From NCBI GenBank assembly GCA_951640165.1, contig OX621252.1, forward strand, positions 466,501 through 530,500: 64,000 nucleotides of DNA, in the 5' to 3' direction. Positions within the stretch are counted from its first letter, which is position 1; the number at the start of each line of letters is the position of its first letter. Shown piece by piece: positions 1 through 10,305 of this stretch. The DNA is from Pseudoips prasinana (lineage: Eukaryota; Arthropoda; Insecta; Lepidoptera; Nolidae). The notes beneath the pieces were generated by a model, which saw only the letters and a list, made by a program, of their open reading frames with translations, made no database searches and was not told the DNA's origin. The position numbers and the translations under genes are program-made.

Positions 1-309
1 TAGTGGGTAAATTAGTCGTAATTAAATATGATATGTTGTCGGTTCCTTTGATCAAGTGAAATACTTGGAATTTTATTCACAGTGTATGGGGAAACTATAT
101 TTTTTTTCCATAGAATTCTATAAATGCCTGTAGTGCCTATAATGACGGCGCATATAAATATTATTTTTTAAACCTTTTTGTGTCCTAGCAATAAACAGAC
201 ATTAACTAATTATGTATAGGCAAGGAAATCATAAAGGGAAAATAGAATTGGTTTTCCAAATGGCAAATCTAACACGGTACACGGTAAGGGAAACAATAAT
301 CATATCCGG
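1..309. other. AT-rich stretch, nothing recognised
   Basis: No coding potential, tRNA-like head or clear repeat was seen. An ATA/ATT-rich run near 310-350 is the tail of the adjoining SINE. Confidence 0.5.
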
Positions 310-525
310 GCAGTAATAATAATAATTACCCTGGAACATTATAATAATACCCCGGGAAGTTATTCACCCACGGCCATCTGATCTCAAACTAAGCAAAGCT
401 TGTATTATGGCAACCAGATAACAGATATATTACAGATACTACTTTTCTTTTGTAAATACATAAATAGATAATTACACCCAGACTCAGGACAAACAGACAT
501 GTTCATGCACGCAAAATTATATTAA
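310..525 (-). mobile_element. SINE S1 body without its tRNA head
   Basis: Read on the minus strand this matches the body of the SINE at 52460-52710: the TCTGGTTTCCATAGTAC-like block, the GATGGCCGTG block and a terminal (ATT)n tail. The copy stops after CATGTTCATGCACGC, before the box A/box B tRNA-like head, so it is 5' truncated. Relatives lie at 10110-10236, 45945-46152, 60590-60720 and 63660-63912. Confidence 0.7.
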
Positions 526-650
526 TTCCGTAATATTTTCTTGATATCTTTTTTACCAATATCCATAATCTTGAGTCCAAAAACCATGCTTTATTCGAAT
601 TTAACATGATACTACGCGTTAAGAGGGGACTATTATGATTAGTTGTCTTT

Positions 651-927
651 ATAAATAATAATATCTAGGGACAATGGCACACAGATCATCCTAGCTCCAA
701 ACTAAGCAAAGCTTGTACTATGGGTACCAGGCGACGATATACATTTAAGTATTTATCTATCTATATACTTATATAGATAGATAAATACTTATGTACATAG
801 AAAACATCCATGACTCAGAAACAAATATTCGTGCTCATCACACAAATATTTGCACTTACCGGGATTCGAACCCAGGTCCACCAGCTTCGTAGGCAGGAGC
901 ACTACCAACTAGGCTACGGTGACCGTC
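651..927 (-). mobile_element. SINE S2, full-length, tRNA-derived head
   Basis: On the minus strand a tRNA-like head (about 860-927) carries a box A-like TAGCCTAGTTGGTAG and a box B GGGTTCGAATCCC, followed by a body ending in an ATTATT tail. The copy at 55605-55847 matches throughout. This copy has an extra inverted duplication: 746-791 is a near-perfect palindrome (arms about 22 nt, 2-nt loop) where the sister copy has one arm only. The head is fused to a SINE body, so this is not a functional tRNA gene. Confidence 0.8.
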
Positions 928-1041
928 AAAATCCACCGTGCTGATTGGTTCCTTATTTGACATACTATGATTCTATATATGATCATATATATATATACAA
1001 ATAGCATAAATTCTTAAACTTTTTATTATTAACAAAAAGCC

Positions 1042-1160
1042 TTCTTCCTCTCTTCTACTATGCTGTGCCCGACAGGGTCCATAATTGTTACATAATTATA
1101 AGATTATACCATCTGTTATACATTATGGAAGCAATAAATGATTGAGTATTGAGTATTGAC
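1042..1160 (+). mobile_element. LINE-like 3' tail (CTGTGCCCGACAGGGTCC family)
   Basis: Shares CTGTGCCCGACAGGGTCCAT and a downstream TTGAGTATT end with 20972-21092. No coding part is attached. It resembles the 3' end of a non-LTR retrotransposon, but the parent element is not in the window. Confidence 0.5.
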
Positions 1161-1432
1161 ATTTACAGTTACCCGAAGAGGTTTTCACTGCTTCACTGGA
1201 CACTAGAGGCGATCGCATACAACTAAGTAAACCCTATGGAGTACAAAGCTCAGCTCCGTACGGTTCATATTGGCCACAACATCTTGGTAGATGATTGTAG
1301 CAGCGCTGCTGTCGCTATATTCTGTTAATGTCGCATCGTCTTTTTTGACTTATCAGTCCAATGGCCGCGCATACTATGCCACACCTGTCGCAAATAAATT
1401 GCGAGTTCACGGGATGGGTAATATGTGTGTAT

Positions 1433-1831
1433 GTATATACAACATGTAACTTAATTAACGCACATCCTGAAAATAGTTTGTTCAGAATCGTTTACTGAAT
1501 CAATTTTTAATATAGATATTTATTAATTTCAAAATAATTATAACTACGGAAATTATTGTCATATTAACCCTTTGCAGTCAAAACATATTGAAATGGACCG
1601 TAAGTCAAAGTAATAAGACTTAAATCACAGTTTTATTTGTATTCATACAAATTCCATCATTCAATACAAAATAAAGAAAAATAAACGTTATTCCCAGAAA
1701 CTAATTTAGTAAATAAAAATTAATATACATGTTAAATTAAAAAATCATTGTATGTATTATAATTACAACATAATATTCTAATTGGGGTGTTTGAGGATGT
1801 GCGTTAATTACGTTACATGTTGTATATATAC
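1433..1831. repeat. MITE-like element with ~36-bp inverted ends
   Basis: The left end (1433-1468) and right end (1794-1831) are inverted copies of about 36 bp, with a single mismatch over most of their length; the shared core includes ATACAACATGTAAC and TTAACGCACATCCT. The interior is AT-rich and has no transposase frame. Both outer ends run into TATATA, fitting a TA or TATA target, but the exact duplication cannot be fixed. I cannot assign a superfamily. Confidence 0.65.
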
Positions 1832-2382
1832 GTATGATTAAGAAAAGAAATTTGAACACTATCTTGAAACTAAGATTAAAAAGCTTAAACCTACAACAAA
1901 GTTAACCTTTCGTCTCAATTCTTTCCCCCTCGCTAGACATTCCTGTGGCTGTTTAGAGCTATTTAAGTTGTTCGGACAAAGAGCCTCGCTGCCGATCTCA
2001 ATTATAGATAGCGCGGTACTGCCTCACACACACTTGGTTATACTCGATTTAATGTTTACTTGGGTTTCTGCAGGTTTAGTGTGTATCTATGAATCAAATA
2101 TTATTAAAATTGAGTTTCTTTTTCTTTCTTTTTATATTTTTGTACAGTTTTTGTTGATATCTGATACAATAGGTGACGTGCAAGTTGTACTGGATAATGT
2201 ACTGTTGTATTAAAATATGTATATGTTCAAATGAAAGGTAGGTAAACATAAATTAAAATATACAATGCGTTAGGTAATTTTTTCAAGGTTTTGGTAGTTC
2301 AAGAGATTTACCAGGTCATGATCAACATACCTGAACAATAATAATTAGAATAAGAAAATGCCATAAGTATTTATATATAAAA
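1832..2382. other. AT-rich stretch, nothing recognised
   Basis: The longest open frame (1968-2213) is 81 codons, hydrophobic, without a recognisable motif or initiation context, and looks like chance in AT-rich DNA. Confidence 0.45.
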
Positions 2383-2537
2383 ACTTGAGAGGTGTCAAGG
2401 GACACCCGGATGGAACGAAGTTATTTCTTATTATTTATTATGTACAAAAACCTGTATACACTCAACAAAAATAATCGTCGCGACACCACACTGTTCAATG
2501 CGAAATAGAAATGAAAATATTCGGCTTGCTTTCTATA

Positions 2538-2568
<31 letters not shown>

Positions 2569-2675
2569 GAAACATGCGCACGCCGCACAGCTGCAAAAAG
2601 TGGCGTGACAACTTTTCGTAAGATTTTTTTCCGTCTAGCCCCCTTCCCAACACGCGATAAGGAACTTCGTTCCAA
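2383..2675. repeat. MITE M2 with TGGAACGAAGTT ends
   Basis: Bounded by inverted TGGAACGAAGTT near 2411 and 2662. It contains a GA microsatellite (about 2539-2560) and the segment GCCGCACAGCTGCAAAA. A copy in the opposite orientation lies at 57091-57372. Both copies also share about 28 bp outside the left inverted repeat (GAGGTGTCAAGGGACACCC), so the mobile unit may be larger than the inverted repeats suggest. An 84-codon minus-strand frame across it is fortuitous. Confidence 0.7.
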
Positions 2676-2746
2676 TAACTATTTACATATTATATGCAAC
2701 TAACTCAGTCTTAGCCGTGTAGTTTCTACCCTAGAATAAAAGCGCG

Positions 2747-2883
2747 ACCGTATATCCCATGGGTGTCGTACAAGGCGACTCAGGAAAACCTCTCCAAATG
2801 CTAAAGTTATTGTAACCTTTGGGGGAGGCCTATGTCCAGCAATAGAGGATATAAGGTTGATGATGGTGATGAAGATGAACTTT
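2747..2883 (+). mobile_element. RTE-derived SINE-like fragment
   Basis: Contains a CCCATGGGTGTCGTACAAG start, GGCGACTCAGG, and the 3' block GGGGGAGGCCTATGTCCAGC followed by a GATGATG tail. The same plan is seen at 4905-5148 and 55564-56040. The 3' block resembles the end of the full RTE (GGGAGGCCTTTGTCCAGCAG near 15164), suggesting mobilisation by an RTE reverse transcriptase. Confidence 0.65.
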
Positions 2884-3293
2884 ATCTATTTTTACTCTTA
2901 AAATACTATTCTTGGGCACAAGAATGATGGCACCAGGCTGATGTTCAAAACAAATTATACCTATACATAACATCTGAATTCAATTCTATATACCAATTTG
3001 CAAAAAAACACGATATAGTTAAAATATGAAATCGAAACCTAATTTATTAAATCTTTGAGAATAATATTAAATCAGTACACCTGTTTAGTTAAACAAGGTA
3101 CTAAATTGCAAGTTACCCTTAAAATTTTATGTAAAGAATCCCTAGTAAGTTGCTTTAATGGTACAAATTGTATTTTAAATATTATCAAGTGCAGATATTT
3201 GCCCATTTTCTTTTTGTTTTTAAATTCAAATTTCTTCACATATTATTAATTACACGCGTAAAGTCACTATTTAATTTACATAATATATTTGTA
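2884..3293. other. AT-rich flank of the mariner insertion
   Basis: No gene or repeat recognised. A 64-codon frame at 3055-3249 has no recognisable features. The TA target duplication of the mariner is at 3292-3293. Confidence 0.45.
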
Positions 3294-4581
3294 TTAGGTC
3301 TTTACCTATGAAATTGCCGTTCTGCAGTACTGGCCATTTCAAATCAAAATAATTTTTGTTTGGCTAAGAATTCTAATTTCAAATTAATTTTATTTTAAAA
3401 ACATGGATTCTTTTTTCCAAAAGTAGTCATTTCTTTATTGATTAGTGTTACATTTTCATCGCATTTCAATCTTTTTCGTCATCATGGATACGTTAAAAAT
3501 TCGAGTAATTATGGAATATGAGTACCGTCGTGGCAGCAACGCGGCACAAGCGGCACGCAACATCAACGACGTTTACGGAGCTAACACTACAAACCAACGC
3601 ACCACCTGTTATTGGTTTGCTCGCTTCCGTTCTGGAAATTTCGACCTGAAAAATGAACCTCGCGGTCGTCCGAAGACTTTGGTCGACAATGACGAATTAA
3701 AGGCGGTTGTGGAAGCTGATGATACACAATCTACGGCTGAATTAGCAGCAGCTTTCGACGTTAGCGTCAAAACAATATTGGTCCATTTGCGTCAAATTGG
3801 CAAGGTAAAAAAGCTTGACAAATGGGTGCCCCACGAACTCAATGATCGCCAGCGCGAAGTACGCGTCGAGACGTGCCTTGCACTGCTCAACAGACACACA
3901 AATGAAGGAATTTTGAACCGCATTGTTACCTGCGATGAAAAATGGATTCTGTTTGATAACCGCAAGCGCTCAGCAAGTTGGTTGGATCCTGGTTCAGCAC
4001 CTAAACAATGCCCTAAACGAAAACTTACCCCTAGAAAAGTGATGGTCACTGTTTGGTGGTCTAGCGCCGGTGTGATTCATCACAGCTTCTTACCAAACGG
4101 GGTGAGCATTACTGCAGATGTGTACTGTGAAGAATTGAGCACAATGATGGAGAAGCTGGCGCATCTCCAACCAGCATTGGTCAATCGCTTGTCTCCGCTG
4201 CTCCTGCACGACAACGCGCGACCTCATACTGCACAGCAGACGGTCTCCAAGTTGCAAGAACTGGGGTTGGAAGCTCTCCGTCATCCGCCCTACTCACCAG
4301 ACCTTGCGCCTACAGACTACTACTTTTTCCAGAATTTGGATAACTTCTTGGCGGGAAAAAAATTCAATACCCGAGAGGCAGTACAAAATGCCTTTGAAGA
4401 ATTTGTTGCCTCCCGTCCAGCTGATTTCTTTAAGAAGGGCATCAATAAACTGCCACTGCGATGGCAAAGATGCATTGATTGCATGGGTGATTACTTCGAT
4501 TAATACAAATAAAAAAAATCATGAAAAAAATTCGTTTAAATTTTTTCATACAAAACGGCAATTTCATAGGTAAAGACCTAT
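3294..4581 (+). mobile_element. Complete mariner element (cecropia-type)
   Basis: The terminal inverted repeats are 28 bp (3294-3321 and 4554-4581) and match at 27 positions, the only difference being the outermost base. The element is flanked by TA at 3292-3293 and 4582-4583, the hallmark target duplication of Tc1/mariner insertion. The length of 1288 bp is that of an intact mariner. One unbroken transposase frame fills the middle. Matching ends and an unbroken frame imply recent arrival and possible competence for transposition. Confidence 0.95.
3484..4503 (+). CDS. mariner transposase, intact
   Basis: Encodes the DDD/D transposase that binds the terminal repeats and cuts and pastes the element in the nucleus. 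Starting at the ATG at 3484 it is 339 residues, close to the usual mariner length of about 345; the upstream in-frame ATG at 3445 would add 13 residues. I prefer 3484 because the family normally begins shortly before the ...IMEYEYRRG block. The N-terminal ~110 residues form the helix-turn-helix DNA-binding region, followed by the linker motif WVPHEL (residues 114-119). The catalytic acidic residues are D151 (VTCDEKW), D243 (LLHDNARPH) and D278 (PTDYYFF), giving D,D34D spacing, and YSPDLAP precedes the third. No stop or frameshift is visible. It resembles the cecropia subfamily (the Hsmar1-like group). Frames on the opposite strand in this interval are shadows. Confidence 0.95.
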   Translation: MDTLKIRVIMEYEYRRGSNAAQAARNINDVYGANTTNQRTTCYWFARFRSGNFDLKNEPRGRPKTLVDNDELKAVVEADDTQSTAELAAAFDVSVKTILVHLRQIGKVKKLDKWVPHELNDRQREVRVETCLALLNRHTNEGILNRIVTCDEKWILFDNRKRSASWLDPGSAPKQCPKRKLTPRKVMVTVWWSSAGVIHHSFLPNGVSITADVYCEELSTMMEKLAHLQPALVNRLSPLLLHDNARPHTAQQTVSKLQELGLEALRHPPYSPDLAPTDYYFFQNLDNFLAGKKFNTREAVQNAFEEFVASRPADFFKKGINKLPLRWQRCIDCMGDYFD

Positions 4582-4583
4582 TA

Positions 4584-4904
4584 TTTATAAACGATTTTCA
4601 CACGCCAATTCGACTAGTTTGAATTATTATCTCAATATATTTGTTATGACTACAAAGCTATTGGTTAATTGTTCGACCGAATAATATGATTGAGATACGC
4701 CAATTATAATTTAGCATATCAATTGATTTCACATTAAATCGTTTAAGTTATGGTATCAGGCGTATATTTCAAATATATATATATATATATAAACACCTGT
4801 AACTTTCAAAGTACCATATTAATAGGAAGTGTTAATTCCCCTTAAATTATTATGTATATTTATATAATTTATTTTTAAATTTCGGAAACGTACTCTTTGG
4901 ATGT
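4584..4904. other. AT-rich spacer with short (TA)n run
   Basis: A (AT)n microsatellite lies near 4776-4791. Nothing else was recognised between the mariner and the next SINE. Confidence 0.45.
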
Positions 4905-5148
4905 GCCGTGTGCCCAAAAAGAATAACAGGACCACCCCATATAATCCCGTGGGTGTCGTAAAAGGCGACTAAAGGATACACCAGGTGGTCGGGTAGCTGT
5001 GTCCTAGCTACCATCTGACTGCGGTCGCCAACTCGCATTCCAAGGGCGGACGGGTAGCCTCCAAATGGGAACGTTATAAAACCTTTGAGGGGGGGAGGGG
5101 GGCTATGCCCAGGAGTGGACAATATCAGGCTGTTGATGTGATTTGGAT
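4905..5148 (+). mobile_element. RTE-derived SINE-like element, near full length
   Basis: Starts with CCCGTGGGTGTCGTAAAAGG, continues with TGCGGTCGCCAACTCGCATT, and ends with a GGGGGCTATGCCCAGGAGTG block and a GTTGATGTGATT tail. The middle block resembles the 5' region of the full RTE (TGCGATCGCCAACCCG, 12227 onwards) and the end resembles the RTE 3' end. It therefore looks like an RTE with its coding part deleted. The minus-strand frame 4850-5152 across it is not a gene. Confidence 0.7.
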
Positions 5149-5151
5149 TCA

Positions 5152-5420
5152 AATCAAATCAAAAAGTCATTTATTCCGTTAAAATATTACATTTGTGTGG
5201 AATCGTCAATTATTTTTACCCTACCGTGCAGTGCATGACGTGGCAGCTACTGAGAAACACTGCCAGAAAACTCAGTAAGAATCTTTTTTTTAAATATTTA
5301 TTCCTTACATAAAGTTTATTCATAGACATTTCTCGGATATCACTGGGAAGTTTGTTATAGAATCTTATACATTGCCCCATAAAAGAGTTACTTACTTTGT
5401 AGAGATGGGTGGTATGTATT
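5152..5420 (-). mobile_element. LINE J1 3' end (5' truncated)
   Basis: The reverse complement matches the 3' part of the LINE at 37879-38722: the last codons around TCTTTTATGGGGCAATGTAT, the 3' untranslated blocks GAGTTTTCTGGCAGTGTTTC and GCACTGCACGGTAGGG, and the GGAATAAATGAC end with a GATTT-rich tail. An internal deletion removes part of the C-terminal coding region. 5' truncation is typical of target-primed reverse transcription. Confidence 0.8.
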
Positions 5421-5754
5421 AAATTCTTTAATTTGATAAAGACATGGTTTTAATCTTTACTAATATTTAAAGAAACTTGGTTTACCAGATAAGTACAAAC
5501 GATTTAATGCGATTTATGATACTAAGCGCAATTTCTGGGGACAGTGATAACAGTATGCAGATTTCTAATTAGTCATTTCCCGACACCGTGCCATCATAAA
5601 AACACGTATTCAAATGTTCCATCTGATGTAAAAGTATCGGTATCATATTGATTACATTTATTTTCTCAAAACTTCTTGTTAAAATGTCATCGGATATGGT
5701 GCGTATTTAAGTGCGCACACGCATTATTATAACACTTGTGTAGTTGACGGTACG

Positions 5755-5850
5755 TAAATAGAAGGCACTAGCACCCCGCCGCGCGCCGCGCTGACCTGCC
5801 GCAGTGTTTGGGGGCCAACGAGACTTTGTTCTTGCAATCAATGCTCCACT
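5755..5850. other. GC/CpG-rich patch of unknown role
   Basis: A short island containing CCCCGCCGCGCGCCGCGCTG in strongly AT-rich surroundings. It has no reading frame and no match to other repeats in the window. It could be a regulatory element of a distant host gene or part of an unrecognised repeat. Confidence 0.3.
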
Positions 5851-6064
5851 TTGAGCAGCTATAGGGTCAATAGTGATTCATTATGTGAATTATATGTACA
5901 AATAAAATAACTAAACACAATGTTAAAAAGTACAATTAGACAGTAATTATAAGTGGTCCTTCAAATCAAATATTTTATTTGCGAAAATGGGTGGTTTACA
6001 TTAGGTAAATTACAAAGATAGTAGGTATCACCATAATCAGCATTAAGGCATGCACAATTAAAAA

Positions 6065-6342
6065 AAATTCTGTGTGTACTTATGTACACGCGTTAGAAGT
6101 TATACTTCTTAATATGCAACTTGAACATAGTTATCAATTTTCATACCACCTAGAACTAACGTCATGCTGTTATTTTTACGATGCGCGCGCACGATGAGCG
6201 CGCATCGTAAAAATTCATTCTCATACCACCTAGAACTAACTTCATGCTGTTAAATTTTTTGGTGTCGGTATGCGCGCGCATCGTAAATATTCACTCTCAT
6301 AATTTATCTCCATCGCGCCAAAAGAAGTGTAACTTCAAAAAA
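6065..6342. repeat. MITE M3, long form with two internal units
   Basis: The left end has GTGTAC-TTAT-GTACAC followed by AGAAGTTATACTTCTT; the right end has AGAAGTGTAACTTC, an inverted partner of that block. Between them the unit starting CATACCACCTAGAACTAAC occurs twice, each followed by a GCGCGCATCGTAAA block, part of a palindrome ACGATGCGCGCGCATCGT in the copy at 48207. The copy at 45113 has one unit. There is no coding sequence. Confidence 0.75.
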
Positions 6343-6487
6343 ATGCTCGCAAAACAAACATTTACCTAAAATTACATAATATAAATGTCATAATTAAAAA
6401 ATGAATGTCAAGAGAATTACAGAGAAAATAACTAAGAAAATAACTAATACCTTACAAATATAAAAAAATACATTAATACAACATGAA

Positions 6488-7015
6488 TTATAAATATTTA
6501 TCCGTCAAACAGTCGTTAACAGAATTGTAGCACTTTTCAATAAGCCATTTCTTAAGATTACGCTTGAACACGACAAACTCTAATGTTTCAAGCAGTTTGG
6601 TTGGTGAGTGGTTATAAATTCGAGGGGCCATGCAAAATATGCTCTTATTTAGTAATGCAGTTTTGTTTAATGGAAACCGTATTTTATTGGTATGTCTGCG
6701 ATTACTTAATTTTTCAAACATATTTATATTACATCGAGTAAATAATCCTACTTCGAGGATATAGATGCTAGGTAGTGTGAGTAAATTAAGTTTTTGGTAA
6801 TATTGTTTACAACTATCTATTGGTTTTAGTTTACAAATGGCTCGTATACATCTCTTTTGTGCTTTGAATGCTGTGTCCTTATCTACAGAATTGCCCCAGA
6901 ACATAACTCCATACCTTAAGAGGGGAGTAACATGACCGTGATATGCCACTAAAGCTGTCGATGTATCAACTGTTTTCCTTAAAATATATAATGCATATGA
7001 AATATGGTTAATTTT
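6488..7015 (-). pseudogene. LINE reverse transcriptase C-terminal fragment
   Basis: The minus-strand frame reads through conserved C-terminal landmarks of jockey/CR1-like reverse transcriptases: ISYALYILRKTVD, then YHGHVTPLLRYGVMFWG, an AQKRCIRAI block and a C-terminal NLKKWLIEKCY. Homology continues upstream of the first in-frame start to about 7015, so the annotated start is arbitrary. The catalytic palm (the YADD region) is missing. This is a 5'-truncated dead copy of a family distinct from J1, although the two share the W-G-...-QKR-RAI architecture. Confidence 0.8.
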
Positions 7016-8328
7016 TTAAACTATTGAGTCTATATATATCGTCCTAAACTCGGCAACCAAAATTTGAGTATAATACAGGTCCGAAGTAGTAAGGCATTAC
7101 ACTTTGTAGTTCACAAATATGTATGGAAACACAAGTGCATTCTCAATTACCTTGGCCTCATAATATAATGAGAGGACTATTAGCCACAAAAGGGAAGAGA
7201 TCAGGCGCAATATAGACGTGCTTTCCCAGTTATTGGTAAGTTACACCGCCAATTTTCAGATTCCGGGCACACATGACACTTTTTGGTCCCACCTGCGATT
7301 GTAATCTAAAATAATTATACATAAATACAGAGCTCAGTATTATGTGTCTCTGAGTCATACTTAATGAGTGTTCTGACTTATTAACATTATTGTGTAACTT
7401 TACAAAATAGACGTTAGAGAGACATATGTTATGGTTCTCTACTGCATATTTTATCAACTGACATTATCATTATGTAATTTTGTAAGTCGAATGCACTAGG
7501 AAGACTAAAATCTACACTGCGTTGTTATTCCTGCAGGTGTAGGACATAGTGGATACATACATACATACACCTGTAATATCTTCCCTAAAATGGAAAATAA
7601 CAAGTATTCTAAACATTTAATTATCGATATCGATTTGTATTTGTTAGCCAGTAAGACTAACTTTTCATTTTCTTTTTCAACTCAATGAGAGTTGAAGAAG
7701 TAAATGAAAAGTACTAATTTTTGTCATTCCGTAGTCTATAAAATGTGTTCTATGTTAAATCTTTTCACTTAAAAGACATCAACGCGCGTACTTTCACAAA
7801 CTATTTATAAGATTTCATTCATAATACATTGTAGAGCAATCTGCTTCTGGAACTTTTGCTGTTGTACAGTGCAAATAATTCAGATGTCAATCGAGACTAT
7901 TTATGAAGAACTTTGGGCATTAGATTGGATAGTAAAAGCCAGCGCAATTCAATTAATAGGAACAGAACAAAATAATCTTATTTTACTCCACAAAAAACTT
8001 GGAACCGTACTAACAAAACCGAGTAAAAAACCAAATAACTTGTCCAGCATGCGTGTCGGAGGCCGGTGGTCCTAACAATCCTAACTCACCGTTTAATGAA
8101 ATTACAACTCCCACGGCGTCGGCGTCACGCCGCCGTCACGGTACCGTCACGGTGCAACACGGAGCCGGTGCGGTCACGTCGCGATGTGTCGACACCGTGT
8201 TGGAGCGACCAAGCGAAAGGATTGGCCCACAGAACATTAAAATTGGCAGAAATTCCACGATTCACCTATATTGAATTAAATTTGTAGGGTAGCAGCTTGC
8301 CGCCGCCGGCGGGCGGGCGTATATATAT
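7016..8328. other. No gene recognised; GC-rich patch at 8086-8225
   Basis: Mostly AT-rich with a CATACATACATAC run near 7555. The patch at 8086-8225 has many CG dinucleotides (GGCGTCGGCGTCACGCCGCC) and supports two overlapping ~73-codon frames, which I attribute to base composition. A second small patch, CCGCCGCCGGCGGGCGGGCG, lies at about 8300. Their function is unknown. Confidence 0.35.
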
Positions 8329-8706
8329 GACTGCCTCGTTGGTCTAGCGGTAGCGTGTTCACCCGCAGATAACGAGGTCCTGGGTTCAAATCCCGGGTCG
8401 GGCCAAAAGTGATTTTGGGACTTTTCTGTAAAAAGAAAAAATTCTCAGCATCAGCCCGAAGTCTGGGAGTTGGCGGTATTAAACCCCCGTGCCTTGGAGA
8501 GCACGTAAAGCCGTCGGTCCTGTGCCTGACCTCTTTCCGGTCGTGTCGCCTAGGCGTCCCATCGGATTATGAGAGTGATGGAATAGAAAGTGCTCCTGTG
8601 TTTGCGCACACACTTGAGCACTATAATATGTCCCGCGCAGATGGCTAATCTCTGTTGAGACTGGCCGCAGTGGTCGAAATTCGGCTAGGAGGACATTATT
8701 ATTATA
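8329..8706 (+). mobile_element. SINE S4, full-length, tRNA-derived
   Basis: The head at about 8335-8403 has a box A-like GGTCTAGCGGTAGCGTG and a box B GGGTTCAAATCCC. The body includes GGAGAGCACGTAAAGCCGTC, CTCTTTCCGGTCG and GCACTATAATATGTC, and the end is GTCGAAATTCGGCTAGGAGG plus an ATTATT tail. A second copy at 17965-18984 is split by a LINE, and a fragment lies at 59706-59832. The 8409-8648 frame across it is not a gene. Confidence 0.85.
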
Positions 8707-9000
8707 TCGCGCCGGCTTTAATGTCTAGCTAAGAACACAAAATGCGACTTGTCTATAGGAATCCGGCTACTAAAATAATTGGCCATCTACGGGTAAGCTT
8801 GAATGCAAATATCATTAATTGTAACATTTGATTGCACATAGACCGACACCGTGAACAGGACCGACAAAAAACTTGTAAAAGAGCAAGTGTTTATATAAAA
8901 TGTATACAACTGATTAATAATGTACTAATAATCTTGATAAAATATACAACATTAAGATATTTACTAAATAAATTAATAATATTTATCCAACTTTAGAGAA

Positions 9001-9184
9001 CTAGACATGCCTCACGGTTTTACCCGCGTTAAACTTTATGTATAGCCTATGTGTTATTCGGATATATAAGCTACATTACTACAAAGTTTCATCAAAATCC
9101 GTTCATTACTTTTGTGCGTGAAAGAGTAACAAACATCTATACATCCATACTCACAAACTTCCGTATTTATAATATTAGTAGTAT
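9001..9184 (-). mobile_element. Short Helitron-like element
   Basis: Read on the minus strand it ends in a CGCGGGTAAAACCGTG hairpin-like block followed by GGCATGTCTAG, with CTAG directly before a T, as expected for Helitron insertion between A and T. The 5' side begins with ACTAATATTATAAATACGG, similar to the element at 50609-50797. No coding sequence. Confidence 0.7.
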
Positions 9185-10109
9185 TAAATTTCTGGATGGC
9201 AACCAAGAATTCAGTTCTCTACCGGCCTACTGTAATGTGTTTATGTAAGACGAACTATATCATATTTTGGATTAATAGAAATATATGGCTGAAGTAAAAC
9301 TTCTATACACAAGCTTGTTGTGAGGAGTAAACTGTTGAATGCGTGACGACAGCATTACGAAAAGTGTGCGCCGACAAGGTGATGCGAACAGACATTGAGA
9401 GGGTGATAGACGGTAGTGAAGATAGAAAAAGAGAGAGATAGGTTTCGTATATTGTTGTAGGGGCTAGAGAGAGAGGTGCAATCACTAATTTTTATCCTCT
9501 CTTTCTCCCATAGTCAGTTACGTTTCGTATATCTCACTCAGTAGTTTGACTTGGTCACTAGGTATTAACTACACGTGTGGTCTAAAGCACATTCATTTAC
9601 TTTTTTATGTGATGACTAGTTAAGACGTATAAATGGTCTTACCCTAAAGATATAGTTTCGATTTTTAAATTCAGAACGAATCTACTCATATACAGTAAAC
9701 TACATCCATCTCTACTTATTTATAACTCTATGACTCTAACCAAGCGTAAGGATTACACGGGTTAGCATCAAATTATAACTTGGCTCTAACTTAGTTGGAA
9801 ACACGAAACAGAAGCTTTCCGAGAACTGTGGCAGTTGACATTTTACTGGTAGTTAGCCGTGGCGAACTGCAAATTTGTTCTTTTATGAGCCGACTGAGAT
9901 TGGTCTGTGATTCCGACGGTTGGTAATTTGTCACGCTGTTAAAGAACGCTGAATATTATTATAAATTTTGAGAATATGATTGCCTTATCGGTGCAGTTTT
10001 TTTCTATTCTCTCCATTTTCTTGACTTGACTTGAGTCAAGTGTTTACAAAGTCGCAAGTTTTTATCTAGGTTGAGAGCTAGATGACTATTAATTGCAATT
10101 ATTATGTTT
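9185..10109. other. Nothing recognised
   Basis: AT-rich, with a purine-rich patch around 9420-9480 (AAAGAGAGAGATAGG). No repeat shared with the rest of the window was seen. Confidence 0.4.
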
Positions 10110-10236
10110 TATATAACAATAATATCCTTCCATCTGATGTCATTTAAGCAGAGCTTGTAATATGGAAACCAGATAGGAAAACTTATGTATTATTACATGT
10201 ACTACTTTCTTTTGTAAATACATACTTATATCATAT
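10110..10236 (-). mobile_element. SINE S1 fragment
   Basis: Carries the S1 body blocks (CCATCTGATGTC, AGCAGAGCTTGTAATATGG, ATACTTATAT) on the minus strand. The head and most of the 5' half are missing. Confidence 0.6.
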
Positions 10237-10305
10237 ATAACCATAATATACATACAGCCATTTGATTGAATAAAAATTTTTGTAATTGTATTTTGTATTA
10301 GAAAA

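Noticed and set aside
8335..8403. Free-standing tRNA gene
   Set aside because: Boxes A and B are good, but the head is joined to a repeated SINE body and recurs at 17965. The same holds for the heads near 860, 10500, 32960, 52470 and 55620.
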